This document shows, in pieces, positions 1 through 6,656 of a stretch of DNA of 17,202 nucleotides. The DNA comes from BS750m-G62 sp964577175. Lineage in GTDB: Bacteria; Planctomycetota; Phycisphaerae; FEN-1346. Both the position numbers and the translations under genes were made by a program. Each line of letters opens with the position of its first letter. Position 1 is the stretch's first letter. The stretch is from NCBI GenBank assembly GCA_964577175.1, contig CAZNYC010000089.1, forward strand, positions 1-17,202, read 5' to 3'. The notes beneath the pieces were generated by a model. The model worked only from the letters and a program-made list of their open reading frames with translations, was not told where the DNA came from and searched no databases.

Positions 1-87
1 CCCGTCCCCACCGCGCTCGAAACGCCCCTTTCAGGGCTGCGCGGCAGTGCAGCGGAAGGGGGCCGTGGCGCAATGGGAAAGGGGTCT
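1..87. other. Left-edge intergenic sequence, no gene
   Basis: This lies beyond the stop codon of the MORN-repeat lipoprotein gene, which reads leftward. I see no coding pattern, tRNA or clear intrinsic terminator. A short inverted repeat, CCCC-TTTC-AGGG-like, sits near 25-38, but it is too weak and lacks a T tract. Confidence 0.4.
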
Positions 88-1602
88 CTACGGAATCGCG
101 CGTCCACTCGCTTCAGCGGGCTCCTGCCTCTCGGGCGGATCGGGGCGGAGCGAATCCAGGAGTGTGGCCAGGTGCCGCTCCACCACGAACTTCTGTTCCA
201 GGTAGCCCTTGACGCCCGTCAGGATCCCCGTTTCTCCCACGGGGACCGCCACGCAGCACACGTACATCGTCCGACCGTCAACGGTCGCTTGAAGCCGAGC
301 CTCATGCACTTGCCTGCCGCGCCAGTCGCGTTTTCCGAGTTTCACATGACTCTCGCCGAACGCCACGGTATCGCCTTGGGCTTGGCGGAGGATGTTTTCG
401 AGCATGGTGAAGTAGTTGACGATGGCCTTGATGCGCTCGTACGGCGGCGACTTGCGCCACGGGCCTTGGCCTGTCGCCGTCATGACGATAGCGCACGCCG
501 GCTCGTCCGTCTCGGGATCAAACGAAACGAATCCGTGATGGACGCGGGAGTTGAGGCATTCGGCATGCAATGTGTCGAACCCGGCGGGGATCTTGACGGT
601 GAATCCCCGTCGCGGGTCGTGCACGGTGCGGGCCTCGGGACGCACGCGCTCGCCGTCCTTGAACATGCTCTTCAGCAGCAGCAATTTGCCTCCCGGGGCG
701 TAGACGAGCCAGGGACCATTCCGCCGGCCGTCCACGAAAGCCTGTTTGCGGAGGATGCTGCCGTCCTCGTAGTACCGCAGGCACGGGCCGTTGAGTTCTC
801 CCCGAACGAACTGCTTCTCGGCCTTGACATTCCCGGAGGGGTAGAACAGCCGGCACCAGCCGTGAAGCCGGCCGTTCGCGAACGACCGCACCATGCCCAG
901 TGTCCCATCGGCGTGAAAAATGCTCAACTGCCCTGTACCTTCCTGGGTCTCCGAGGCCACGGCGCCGTCGGGTTTGTAGGAACGGGCGGTAATCAGGCGG
1001 CCGTCCTCGTGCCGCGAGAAGTACAACGGTTCTCCGTGACGATAATACCGCCGATGCTCGACCGAGTCGTAATAGGTTGCCCCCACGCGGCCCCGCGCCG
1101 TCATCTCCACGTACAAATGTTGCCGTTCGCGGTCGTACCATTCGCGGCTGAGCGTGCGGTAGCGGACGGGGCGAGCGTCCTGAACGGTGACGCGGCAGTC
1201 GAGGCGGGCGCCGTACTCCTCGGTGTTGAGGTGGCCCAATGGGAGATAGGGTTTATCGAGGATGCGACGCCGGGTGAGTAGCAGGCGGACGCTCGCCTCC
1301 CCGACGCTTTTTCCGGTTGGTTCCTCGTCGGCCGTGATCTGGACCGTGACGTTATTGACGCCATTCTCCAGTGGGAACGCCTTCGAGCGGGTCCGGCTGT
1401 CCGCGCTCGTGAAGGCCAGCACCCGGTGTCCGTTCACCAGGACGAAACCGTGATGGTCAGGGGTCTTGCGAACGACCGAAACGAACGGATAACGCACTGC
1501 GGTTTCGCCGGTCGGGCCCGTTTCGTCGTCGGTGCCCGTGGCGTTCGCCCCCAGACACGAGCCGAGCATCACGAAGCCAAACATGGATAGAGTGCAGCGC
1601 AT
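88..1602 (-). CDS. MORN/YwqK-repeat putative lipoprotein with C-terminal unknown domain
   Basis: The product is about 504 aa from the preferred ATG at 1602. An in-frame ATG at 1626 would add eight residues. The 1602 start is preferred because AAGG lies eight bases upstream and it leaves a short signal peptide ending in the lipobox LGSC, so an outer lipid-anchored protein is likely. The middle (about residues 190-330 counted from 1626) holds repeated units of the type YYxDGxxxxxxxFxxGxxxGxWxxYxxxG, for example YPSGNVKAEKQF and YEDGSILRKQAF. These are typical of MORN-variant/YwqK-antitoxin-like repeats. Residues about 340-495 form a separate domain (GFTVKIPAGF... ending TLLDSLRP) that resembles PsbP/Mog1-like lipoprotein domains, which is only inference. 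It lies about 100 bp downstream of thiE on the same strand. The function is unknown: MORN-variant repeats are often structural or surface-associated, and the YwqK name does not establish an antitoxin role. Confidence 0.85.
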   Translation of the reverse strand: MRCTLSMFGFVMLGSCLGANATGTDDETGPTGETAVRYPFVSVVRKTPDHHGFVLVNGHRVLAFTSADSRTRSKAFPLENGVNNVTVQITADEEPTGKSVGEASVRLLLTRRRILDKPYLPLGHLNTEEYGARLDCRVTVQDARPVRYRTLSREWYDRERQHLYVEMTARGRVGATYYDSVEHRRYYRHGEPLYFSRHEDGRLITARSYKPDGAVASETQEGTGQLSIFHADGTLGMVRSFANGRLHGWCRLFYPSGNVKAEKQFVRGELNGPCLRYYEDGSILRKQAFVDGRRNGPWLVYAPGGKLLLLKSMFKDGERVRPEARTVHDPRRGFTVKIPAGFDTLHAECLNSRVHHGFVSFDPETDEPACAIVMTATGQGPWRKSPPYERIKAIVNYFTMLENILRQAQGDTVAFGESHVKLGKRDWRGRQVHEARLQATVDGRTMYVCCVAVPVGETGILTGVKGYLEQKFVVERHLATLLDSLRPDPPERQEPAEASGRAIP

Positions 1603-1698
1603 CGCGACGACCTTATTACGCCACATGGCACAAGAGGAGGCTTCCTCTCGTCATATCGTACGTCGAGTTGCCCGTTGCGTCACTTGGTTGCGGGACGG

Positions 1699-2772
1699 CT
1701 ACGCGTCGTTGCCTTGGGCTATTCGTATCATCTGGACCAGCCGCCGCGTGGCGGCCTCCGGGTCCGCGGCCGCGCAGACGGCCGCCGAGACGGCGAGCCA
1801 CCGGGCGCCGGCGGCGAGGACCTCGCCCGCGTTCTCCGGCGTAATGCCGCCGATCGCCATCACCGGCAGGCCGACGCGCCCGGTCACCTCCCGGCACAGA
1901 GCGGGGCCTGGGATGACCTCCTGCGGTTTCGTGGTGCTCTGGAACATCGGTCCGCAGCCGATAGTGTCCGCCCCCGCCTCGGCGGCCGCGAGGGCCTGCT
2001 CCAGGCTGTGCGTGCTCGTGCCGACGATGCGGCCTGCGCCGACGATCCGCCGGGCCGCGCCCACCGGCAGGTCGCCCGTCCCCACGTGGACGCCGTCGGC
2101 GGAGGCGAGGACCGCGAGGTCCGGCCGGTCGTTGACGATGCAGAGGGTTCCGGCCTCGTGGCACGCCTCGGCGGCCCGGCGGGCGCGCGAGAGGAGCGCC
2201 CCGTCCGGCTCGTCCTTCTCGCGGACCTGGACGGCGGCCGCCCCGCCCGCGAGGGCGGCGGCCAAGACCTCTTCCCACGGACGTCGGCAGAGCGATTCGG
2301 TGAGCAGGACGCACAGGCCGCCCGCTGCCAGGCGGCCCGCCGGCCGCAGCGCCTCCACGAGCCGTTTCTCCAGGTCGTAGGCGCGGTAGCGGACGGCCTC
2401 GACGGCCGCGGCCGCGCCCGCGTCGACCGTCTTGCCGTACTCCTCGATGGCCCGCAGCGCCTCCGTGAGGCGTTTCATGGCGGCGCGGGCTACGTCGGCG
2501 GTGCCGTCGCGGCGGCCTTCGGTCTCGGTGCCAAGGCGGGTGCCGACGTCGCCCGCCGTGTCGCGGGCGGCGAGGAGGGCGCCGGCGTCGAACCGGTCGA
2601 GGGCGGCCCGCAGGTCGTGCCGCAGGGTTTTCAGTGCCTCGGCGAGGTCCGGCCGCTCCAGGGCGAAGCGCGCGGCTTCCTCGGCCACCCGCAGGGCCTC
2701 GCGGGCCCGGTTGGCGTTGGCGTCCAGGACGCGGTAGACGGCAGTGCGGTCGCGGTCGGTCACGGGGGCCAT
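1699..2772 (-). CDS. thiE: Thiamine-phosphate synthase, ThiD2-ThiE fusion
   Basis: ThiE joins HMP diphosphate to hydroxyethylthiazole phosphate to make thiamine phosphate in the cytosol. The 357-aa protein starts at ATG 2772. The reading frame extends upstream only to a TTG, so the ATG is preferred, although its ribosome site (GGGAG) is rather distant. Residues about 11-145 (YRVLDANANRAREALRVAEE) match the ThiD2 domain, linked to HMP-phosphate kinase activity and fused to ThiE in cyanobacteria and other phyla. Residues about 153-350 are a ThiE TIM barrel with the expected landmarks: VQVREKD (181-187), NDRPDLA (214-220), ADGVHVGTGDLP, GTSTH (251-255), the phosphate-binding GPMFQSTTK (274-282) and IGGITPEN (308-314). 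All key positions appear intact. No THI-box riboswitch is visible in the roughly 100-bp leader. It diverges from the toxin-antitoxin operon. Confidence 0.95.
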   Translation of the reverse strand: MAPVTDRDRTAVYRVLDANANRAREALRVAEEAARFALERPDLAEALKTLRHDLRAALDRFDAGALLAARDTAGDVGTRLGTETEGRRDGTADVARAAMKRLTEALRAIEEYGKTVDAGAAAAVEAVRYRAYDLEKRLVEALRPAGRLAAGGLCVLLTESLCRRPWEEVLAAALAGGAAAVQVREKDEPDGALLSRARRAAEACHEAGTLCIVNDRPDLAVLASADGVHVGTGDLPVGAARRIVGAGRIVGTSTHSLEQALAAAEAGADTIGCGPMFQSTTKPQEVIPGPALCREVTGRVGLPVMAIGGITPENAGEVLAAGARWLAVSAAVCAAADPEAATRRLVQMIRIAQGNDA

Positions 2773-2820
2773 TATGGGGGCGCGTTCTCCCGTCTGCAAG
2801 GAGGTGCTCGTGCTTTGCAG

Positions 2821-2849
2821 TTGACAGGACCGGGCGGGTGTTTCAGAAT
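2821..2849 (+). promoter_or_regulatory. Putative sigma70-type promoter of the mntA-hepT operon
   Basis: A perfect -35 box TTGACA (2821-2826) is followed after 17 bp by CAGAAT (2844-2849), which matches four of six positions of TATAAT. A start near 2856 would give a leader of about 20 nt ending in the strong ribosome site of the GTG-started antitoxin gene. The fit of spacing and location makes this the best promoter in the window, but it is a pattern call only. Confidence 0.5.
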
Positions 2850-2862
2850 CGGACAAGGTTCG

Positions 2863-2868
2863 AAGGAG
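2863..2868 (+). promoter_or_regulatory. Shine-Dalgarno site fixing the GTG start of mntA
   Basis: AAGGAG lies eight bases upstream of GTG 2877. The frame is open further upstream, but those codons overlap thiE in antisense, so this site decides the start. Confidence 0.7.
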
Positions 2869-2876
2869 ACAGGCCA

Positions 2877-3173
2877 GTGGAAACGAACCCGGATGCGATT
2901 CTGGAGGGAGTCAGCCAACACCGCGAGGCGCTTCAGCAGTTGGGCGTGAAGCGGCTGGGATTGTTCGGCTCGGCCGTTCGGGGTGAAGGCCCCCCGCGCG
3001 ATCTTGATTTCCTCGTGGAATTGGACCCCAAGACGTTTGATACCTACATGGACGTGAAGGCGTTCCTGGAAGACCTCTTCGAGTGTCCCGTGGACCTCGT
3101 CCTGGCCGACGCCCTCAAGCCGGCCCTGCGCGACGGCATCCTGGAGGAGACCGTCTATGCGCCGGGACTCTAG
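2877..3173 (+). CDS. mntA: MNT-domain nucleotidyltransferase, MntA-type antitoxin
   Basis: This 98-aa minimal nucleotidyltransferase starts at GTG 2877, chosen for its well-placed AAGGAG. It shows the family signature: GSAVRG (31-36), then the metal-binding pair D42 and D44 in RDLDFLVEL, and a third acidic residue D73 in PVDLV. In studied type VII systems (Shewanella HepT/MntA), MntA inactivates the HEPN toxin by adding AMP units to a tyrosine next to its catalytic motif. The next gene overlaps it by 17 bp and encodes that HEPN partner, so the two form one operon. The active site looks complete, so the antitoxin is probably functional. The cognate relationship is inferred from adjacency and family. 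Confidence 0.92.
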   Translation: METNPDAILEGVSQHREALQQLGVKRLGLFGSAVRGEGPPRDLDFLVELDPKTFDTYMDVKAFLEDLFECPVDLVLADALKPALRDGILEETVYAPGL

Positions 3174-3501
3174 GGTCTACCTGGAGGACATGCTGGCCGC
3201 GGCGGAGAAGATCGACGCCTACGTGTCCGGCATGGCGCGGGAGGATCTGAAGACAGACAGTAAGACCCTGGACGCCGTCGTCCGGAATCTGGAAGTCATC
3301 GGGGAGGCGGCCAAGAACATACCCGACGCCACGCGTCAGGCCCACCCCGAGATCGCCTGGAGGAAGATGGTAGGGTTGCGCGACATTCTGATTCACGAGT
3401 ACTTTGGCGTAGACCTGGAGATCGTCTGGGACATCGTGCAGCACAAACTCCCGGAACTCACCGAAGGCCTTCGCCGTATTCTGCAGCAGCAGGACGGTTA
3501 A
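3157..3501 (+). CDS. hepT: HEPN-domain ribonuclease toxin, HepT-like (DUF86)
   Basis: The 114-aa all-helical HEPN protein starts at ATG 3157, preceded by GGAGGAG (3143-3149) lying inside the antitoxin gene. The catalytic RX4HXY motif is intact: R75, H80 and Y82 in RDILIHEY. R75 and H80 are the RNase residues of the family, and Y82 is the position that MntA modifies in characterised pairs. Other family signatures are the NLEVIGEAAKNIP segment (44-56) and the C-terminal WDIVQHKLPEL helix. The 17-bp overlap with mntA implies translational coupling. In related systems the toxin cleaves RNA, including tRNA; the target here is unknown. Confidence 0.93.
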   Translation: MRRDSRVYLEDMLAAAEKIDAYVSGMAREDLKTDSKTLDAVVRNLEVIGEAAKNIPDATRQAHPEIAWRKMVGLRDILIHEYFGVDLEIVWDIVQHKLPELTEGLRRILQQQDG

Positions 3502-3652
3502 GGAGCCACTTGCCCCAGCCGCCATGGGTCGCAGACGTCCGCGTGTTCGCGGGTACGCGTACGGTCGGGCTTTTGCGACGCATCCTCGCGCCCCCGGCCC
3601 GAACGCATAGTGCCCGGCCGATACAGGTCCGGGTCCGTCGCCCTGCCGGGGC
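3502..3652. other. Convergent intergenic spacer without gene
   Basis: This is 151 bp between the hepT stop and the stop of the minus-strand histidine kinase. It has no member of the dispersed repeats found in the longer gaps, no T-tract terminator and no coding signal. Confidence 0.4.
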
Positions 3653-5164
3653 TTACGCGGGGCCGGGCGTCGGCCGGTCGTGGGGGTCGTTGGCGGGCCG
3701 GGCGGCTTCGTCCTGGTCGGGCGGGAGGTGGACGACGCACGAGACCATCGTGCCGCCCTCCGGCCGGCGGTCGGCCTCCAGCACGCCGCCGATCCGATGG
3801 GCCCGGTAGCGCATGACCCGCAGGCCCATGCCGGCCTCCGGGTCGCGTTCCTCCGGCAGGCCGACGCCGTCGTCCTGGACGGCCAAGGCGATCGTGCCGT
3901 CGCCTGCCGACAGGCGGATCGTGACCCGTTCGGGGTCGCCGTGGCGGACGGCATTGTTGACCGCCTCCTGGGCGATGCGGTACAGGTCGGTGGCGACGGC
4001 GATGTTGTCGACCGGCACGGGGCCGGGGCAATCCAGGTGGCAGGCGATGCCGTAAATCTCGCGTGTCCGCTCGGCCAGGTCGCGGATGGCGTCGACGAGG
4101 CCGTCTTCCCGGACCTCGACCGGGCACAGGCCGCGCGCCACCGTCCGCACCTCGCCGCAGGCCTTCTGGAGGAGGTCGGCGATCTGGCGGGCCTGGTCGG
4201 ACAGGGAGGAGCCCTCGGCCGCCAGGCGTCCGGCGAGCGTTTCCGCCAGGTACCCCAGGCCGGTCAGGTCCTGGCCCAGGGAGTCGTGCAGGTCCTGGCC
4301 CACGCGCTGGCGTTCCTGCTCGCTGGCGGTCACCACCTCGTTGCGGAGGCGCTTCTCCTCGGTCACGTCCACGCCGAGTTCCAGGACCAGTTTGGAGCCG
4401 TCGGACCCCTGGAACGGGTATCCCCGCATGTGGTAGGTGCGTCCGGCGGGGATGGTCCGCTCCCACTCGGCGGGTCGGTTGGTCTGGAGGATCCGCTGGC
4501 AATGGCATTCCTCGCACGGCCGGTCGCGCCCGCGGAGCAGGGTGTAGCACGGCCGGCGTTTCGGATCGCCGAGGACCTCCGTGAAATGGCGGTTGGCGTA
4601 TCGGACCAGGTACTGGTCCGGGGCGATCAGGGCCACCAGGCCCGGCAGGACGTTCATCACGTTGTGCAGGAAGCGGCGCTGGGCCTCGGCGGCCTTGCGG
4701 GCGTACACCCGCTCGGTCACGTCCACCAGGGCCATCAGCAGGCCGCTGATGGTCCCGTCGCCGTCGCGCACCGGCCGCAGGCTCCAGTCCCAGTACGTGA
4801 CGCCGCGCTGCGGACGGCCGGGGTACACGAACGGTTTCTCGGTGACGGCGAACGGCCTTCCGGTCCGGAGCACCTGCCGGAAGATCGCCTCGTTCTCTTC
4901 GTTCGGATAGAGGTCGAAATGGTTCTTCCCGATGAAGTCGGCGGGCTGCCGGCCGTCGGCCTGGGCGTAGGCGCGGTTGACGCGGACGAAGCGGAAGTCG
5001 GTGTCCAGGTACGCGATGAGCACGTGGACGGTGTCGAAGAGCCGCTCGAGCAGCGTTGTGCGCTCCGGCAGCGAAACGCCGTCGGCGGACGCCAGCGCGC
5101 GGGTGGCGGCATCGGGTGGCCTGCTTCGCTCGGGCACCGAGGTGTGACCGTCCGGAGGAGGCAT
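3653..5164 (-). CDS. Cytosolic PAS-PAS sensor histidine kinase (HisKA_3, NarX/DegS type)
   Basis: The 503-aa kinase starts at ATG 5164, with AAGGGAA upstream. The frame stays open to 5461 but that extension reads through intergenic repeats, so it is rejected. Domains: PAS1 about 38-152, PAS2 about 160-268, dimerisation/phosphoacceptor HisKA_3 about 282-348 with H293 in GQDLHDSLGQ, and HATPase_c about 388-481 with N-box YRIAQEAVNNAVRH, G1 DDGVGLP and G2 GMGLRVM. PAS2 has a cysteine cluster (C206, C217, C220, C222; PCEECHC), a pattern that could bind metal or respond to redox. No membrane segment is seen, so sensing is likely cytosolic. PAS1 plus the catalytic core closely parallel the last PAS and core of the 847-aa kinase upstream, so it is a paralogue and may phosphorylate the same regulator, since it has none of its own beside it. 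Confidence 0.93.
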   Translation of the reverse strand: MPPPDGHTSVPERSRPPDAATRALASADGVSLPERTTLLERLFDTVHVLIAYLDTDFRFVRVNRAYAQADGRQPADFIGKNHFDLYPNEENEAIFRQVLRTGRPFAVTEKPFVYPGRPQRGVTYWDWSLRPVRDGDGTISGLLMALVDVTERVYARKAAEAQRRFLHNVMNVLPGLVALIAPDQYLVRYANRHFTEVLGDPKRRPCYTLLRGRDRPCEECHCQRILQTNRPAEWERTIPAGRTYHMRGYPFQGSDGSKLVLELGVDVTEEKRLRNEVVTASEQERQRVGQDLHDSLGQDLTGLGYLAETLAGRLAAEGSSLSDQARQIADLLQKACGEVRTVARGLCPVEVREDGLVDAIRDLAERTREIYGIACHLDCPGPVPVDNIAVATDLYRIAQEAVNNAVRHGDPERVTIRLSAGDGTIALAVQDDGVGLPEERDPEAGMGLRVMRYRAHRIGGVLEADRRPEGGTMVSCVVHLPPDQDEAARPANDPHDRPTPGPA

Positions 5165-5241
5165 GCACCGGTTCCCTTCGTGTGGATCGCGGGTCCCAAT
5201 TATGCCGTAGACGGTCCCCCAGGTCAACGCCTGTCCCGGGC

Positions 5242-5400
5242 GAAGTGGAGGGGTACCCGCCGCGCTTGAGTGGCCCGGTTGGCGCGTCCAACGGCGTGTG
5301 GCCCCGTTGGTTTGTCCAACGGGGTTGATCGGCTCTCCCGGCCGGGCAAGCCGGCCGGGCCACACAACCGCGGCCGTGGCACGTGGCGCCAGAGGCACGG
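5242..5400. repeat. Hairpin-type intergenic repeat tract (family B)
   Basis: It contains two perfect hairpins: CCCCGTTGG / CCAACGGGG with loop TTTGT (5302-5324), and CCCGGCCGG / CCGGCCGGG with loop GCAAG (5337-5359). The tract ends with GGCCGTGGCACGTGGCGCC. A right-arm fragment TACCCGCCGCGC at 5254-5265 matches the first hairpin of family C. The string GGCGTGTGGCCCCGTTGG recurs at the right edge of the window. Confidence 0.75.
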
Positions 5401-5402
5401 GC

Positions 5403-5510
5403 GTCGTTCGAGCCCACGGCGGAAGCAGGGGGTTATGCTCCTCCGGCATGGCACGTGCCACGGCAGATGAAGATGACCGGCCGCTCCCGCGGCGGGCTCA
5501 AGCGGCATGG
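5403..5510 (+). repeat. Dispersed repeat family A, copy 1
   Basis: The order of modules is GTCGTTCGAGCCC, a GC stem (degenerate in this copy), the perfect palindrome TGGCACGTGCCA (5449-5460), GATGACCGGCCGC, TCCC, then a near-complementary arm with one mismatch. Related copies are at 9231, 13621 and 15380. Confidence 0.75.
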
Positions 5511-5771
5511 TGCGATCGATACTCTGAGAAAACGCCTTGGCGCGCACCCCCCGAAAATGCGCTTTTTCCGACCCCCAATCGCCGATTCTGTCCCGTGTGG
5601 GACGATCCGGGGCCGGAATGTTAAAATGGGTAAGCCGAAACGTACCCCTTTTTTCCACTTTTTGATCGAAACGCGCGCCGATGCGCGCAAACTTGCCCCG
5701 AACTTGCGCCTTTTCTCGGTGCATCGAGGAGGGGCCATATAAATTAAAAGCGCGATGAAAGGCAGTGCCTG

Positions 5772-5850
5772 AGTTACAGCAACGGCAGGCAACAGGGAAC
5801 AGGGAACGGGCAACAGGCGGAAAGGCAACGGCAGGCAACAGGGGCAAGCC
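5772..5850. repeat. Imperfect GGCAACAG/GGAACAGG tandem tract
   Basis: Short units GGCAACAG, GGAACAGG, GGAACGG and GGCAACGG follow one another with small interruptions. The tract is non-coding and lies just before another hairpin tract. Confidence 0.6.
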
Positions 5851-5945
5851 GCCAGTGGCACGTGGCGGGTTGGCCGTGGCACACAAGCCGGCGCCTCTCC
5901 CCGCCGGACAAGCCGGCCGGGCCACACAAACCGGCGCCTCTTCCG
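5851..5945. repeat. Hairpin-type intergenic repeat tract (family B), second copy
   Basis: It carries GGCACGTGGCGGG, GGCCGTGGCACACAAGCCGGCGCC and a hairpin around loop ACAAG with one mismatch in a 9-bp stem. CCGGCCGGGCCACACAA also occurs at 5351-5367. It ends six bases before the stop codon of the response regulator gene. Confidence 0.65.
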
Positions 5946-5951
5946 GCCGTC

Positions 5952-6656
5952 TCACGTTTCGGTTTCGGCGCCGGTCTTCTCATCGGTGCCGCCCTGCTGC
6001 TGTATCCAGAGGAAGGCGTGCTGGTGGAGTTCGAGGGCGGAGCGGAGGTGGAGTTTGGTTTTGATCTTCTCGCGGTGGCTGTCGATGGTCCGCGGGCTGA
6101 GGTGGAGGCTCTTGGCGATGTCCTGGGTGCTGTGGCCGCGCGCAATCTGTTCAAAGACCTCCAGTTCGCGGTCGCTGAGGCTCTCAATGGGGGATTCGCC
6201 GATGTCCTCGCCGGCGGTCAGGCGTTCGAGGACGCGGCCGGTCATGCGTGGGCTGAGGGCGATGTCGCCGGCCATCACCCGGCGCATCGCCTCCAGGACG
6301 CGGTCGAGGCCGACGGACTTCATGGCGTACCCCTTGGCGCCGGCGCGGAGGGTGCGTTCGGCGTAGAGGGTTTCGTCGTGCATCGAGAGGACGAGGACCC
6401 GCAGGTCGGGGTACCGCGCGACGAGGTCCTTGATCAGTTCCAGGCCGCTTTCGCTTTCCAGGGAGAGGTCGACGAGGGCGATGTCGGGCGTCTCCTCGGC
6501 GCAGGCCTTCAAGGCCTCCTGGCGCGTGGCGCCCTGGGCGACCACCTCGAAGTCGGGGTCCTCGTCGATGGCCATCGCCAGGCCCATGCGGACGACCTCG
6601 TGGTCGTCGACCAGGAGGGCGCGGGTGGGTTTACGTGTGGTGCCGGGGGGAGTCAT
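5952..6656 (-). CDS. NarL/FixJ-family response regulator (REC-LuxR HTH)
   Basis: This 234-aa DNA-binding regulator is presumably phosphorylated by the kinase encoded just upstream. The receiver domain (about 12-125) has acidic D17/D18, phosphoacceptor D63 in LVDLSL, S91 and K113. A LuxR-type HTH follows at about 158-215 (LSDRELEVFEQIARG, then TQDIAKSLHLSPRTIDSHREKI). The start at ATG 6656 has AGGAG (CTCCT at 6664-6668 on the plus strand) inside the end of the kinase gene, and the two genes overlap by 26 bp, so they are co-transcribed and probably translationally coupled. Target promoters are unknown. A spurious longer frame extends to 6857 inside the kinase gene. Confidence 0.96.
   Translation of the reverse strand: MTPPGTTRKPTRALLVDDHEVVRMGLAMAIDEDPDFEVVAQGATRQEALKACAEETPDIALVDLSLESESGLELIKDLVARYPDLRVLVLSMHDETLYAERTLRAGAKGYAMKSVGLDRVLEAMRRVMAGDIALSPRMTGRVLERLTAGEDIGESPIESLSDRELEVFEQIARGHSTQDIAKSLHLSPRTIDSHREKIKTKLHLRSALELHQHAFLWIQQQGGTDEKTGAETET

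Larger units (their letters stand above)
5165..5951. other. 787-bp intergenic region rich in palindromic repeats
   Basis: The gap lies between the response regulator stop and the PAS-PAS kinase start. From left to right it holds hairpin elements (5242-5400), a family A repeat (5403-5510), a lower-GC non-repetitive stretch (5511-5765), a GGCAACAG-type tandem tract (5772-5850) and another hairpin tract (5851-5945). Open frames cross it on both strands but none has a ribosome site or recognisable protein. The kinase promoter must lie here, but I cannot place it. Confidence 0.6.

Noticed and set aside
73..1281. 402-aa plus-strand open frame
   Set aside because: It is antisense to the MORN-repeat lipoprotein, which has a signal peptide and family repeats; the plus frame has none.
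2773..2856. N-terminal extension of ThiD2-ThiE to 2856
   Set aside because: The upstream start would be TTG, overlaps the divergent promoter and adds no conserved residues.
2773..2876. TPP riboswitch upstream of thiE
   Set aside because: The leader is only about 100 bp, shares space with the divergent promoter, and contains no CTGAGA-type THI-box core.
5165..5461. N-terminal extension of the PAS-PAS kinase to 5461
   Set aside because: The extension translates intergenic repeats; ATG 5164 has a ribosome site and leads shortly into the PAS domain.
5224..5955. 243-aa minus-strand frame in the intergenic region
   Set aside because: It reads through several dispersed repeats, lacks a ribosome site and shows no protein family features.
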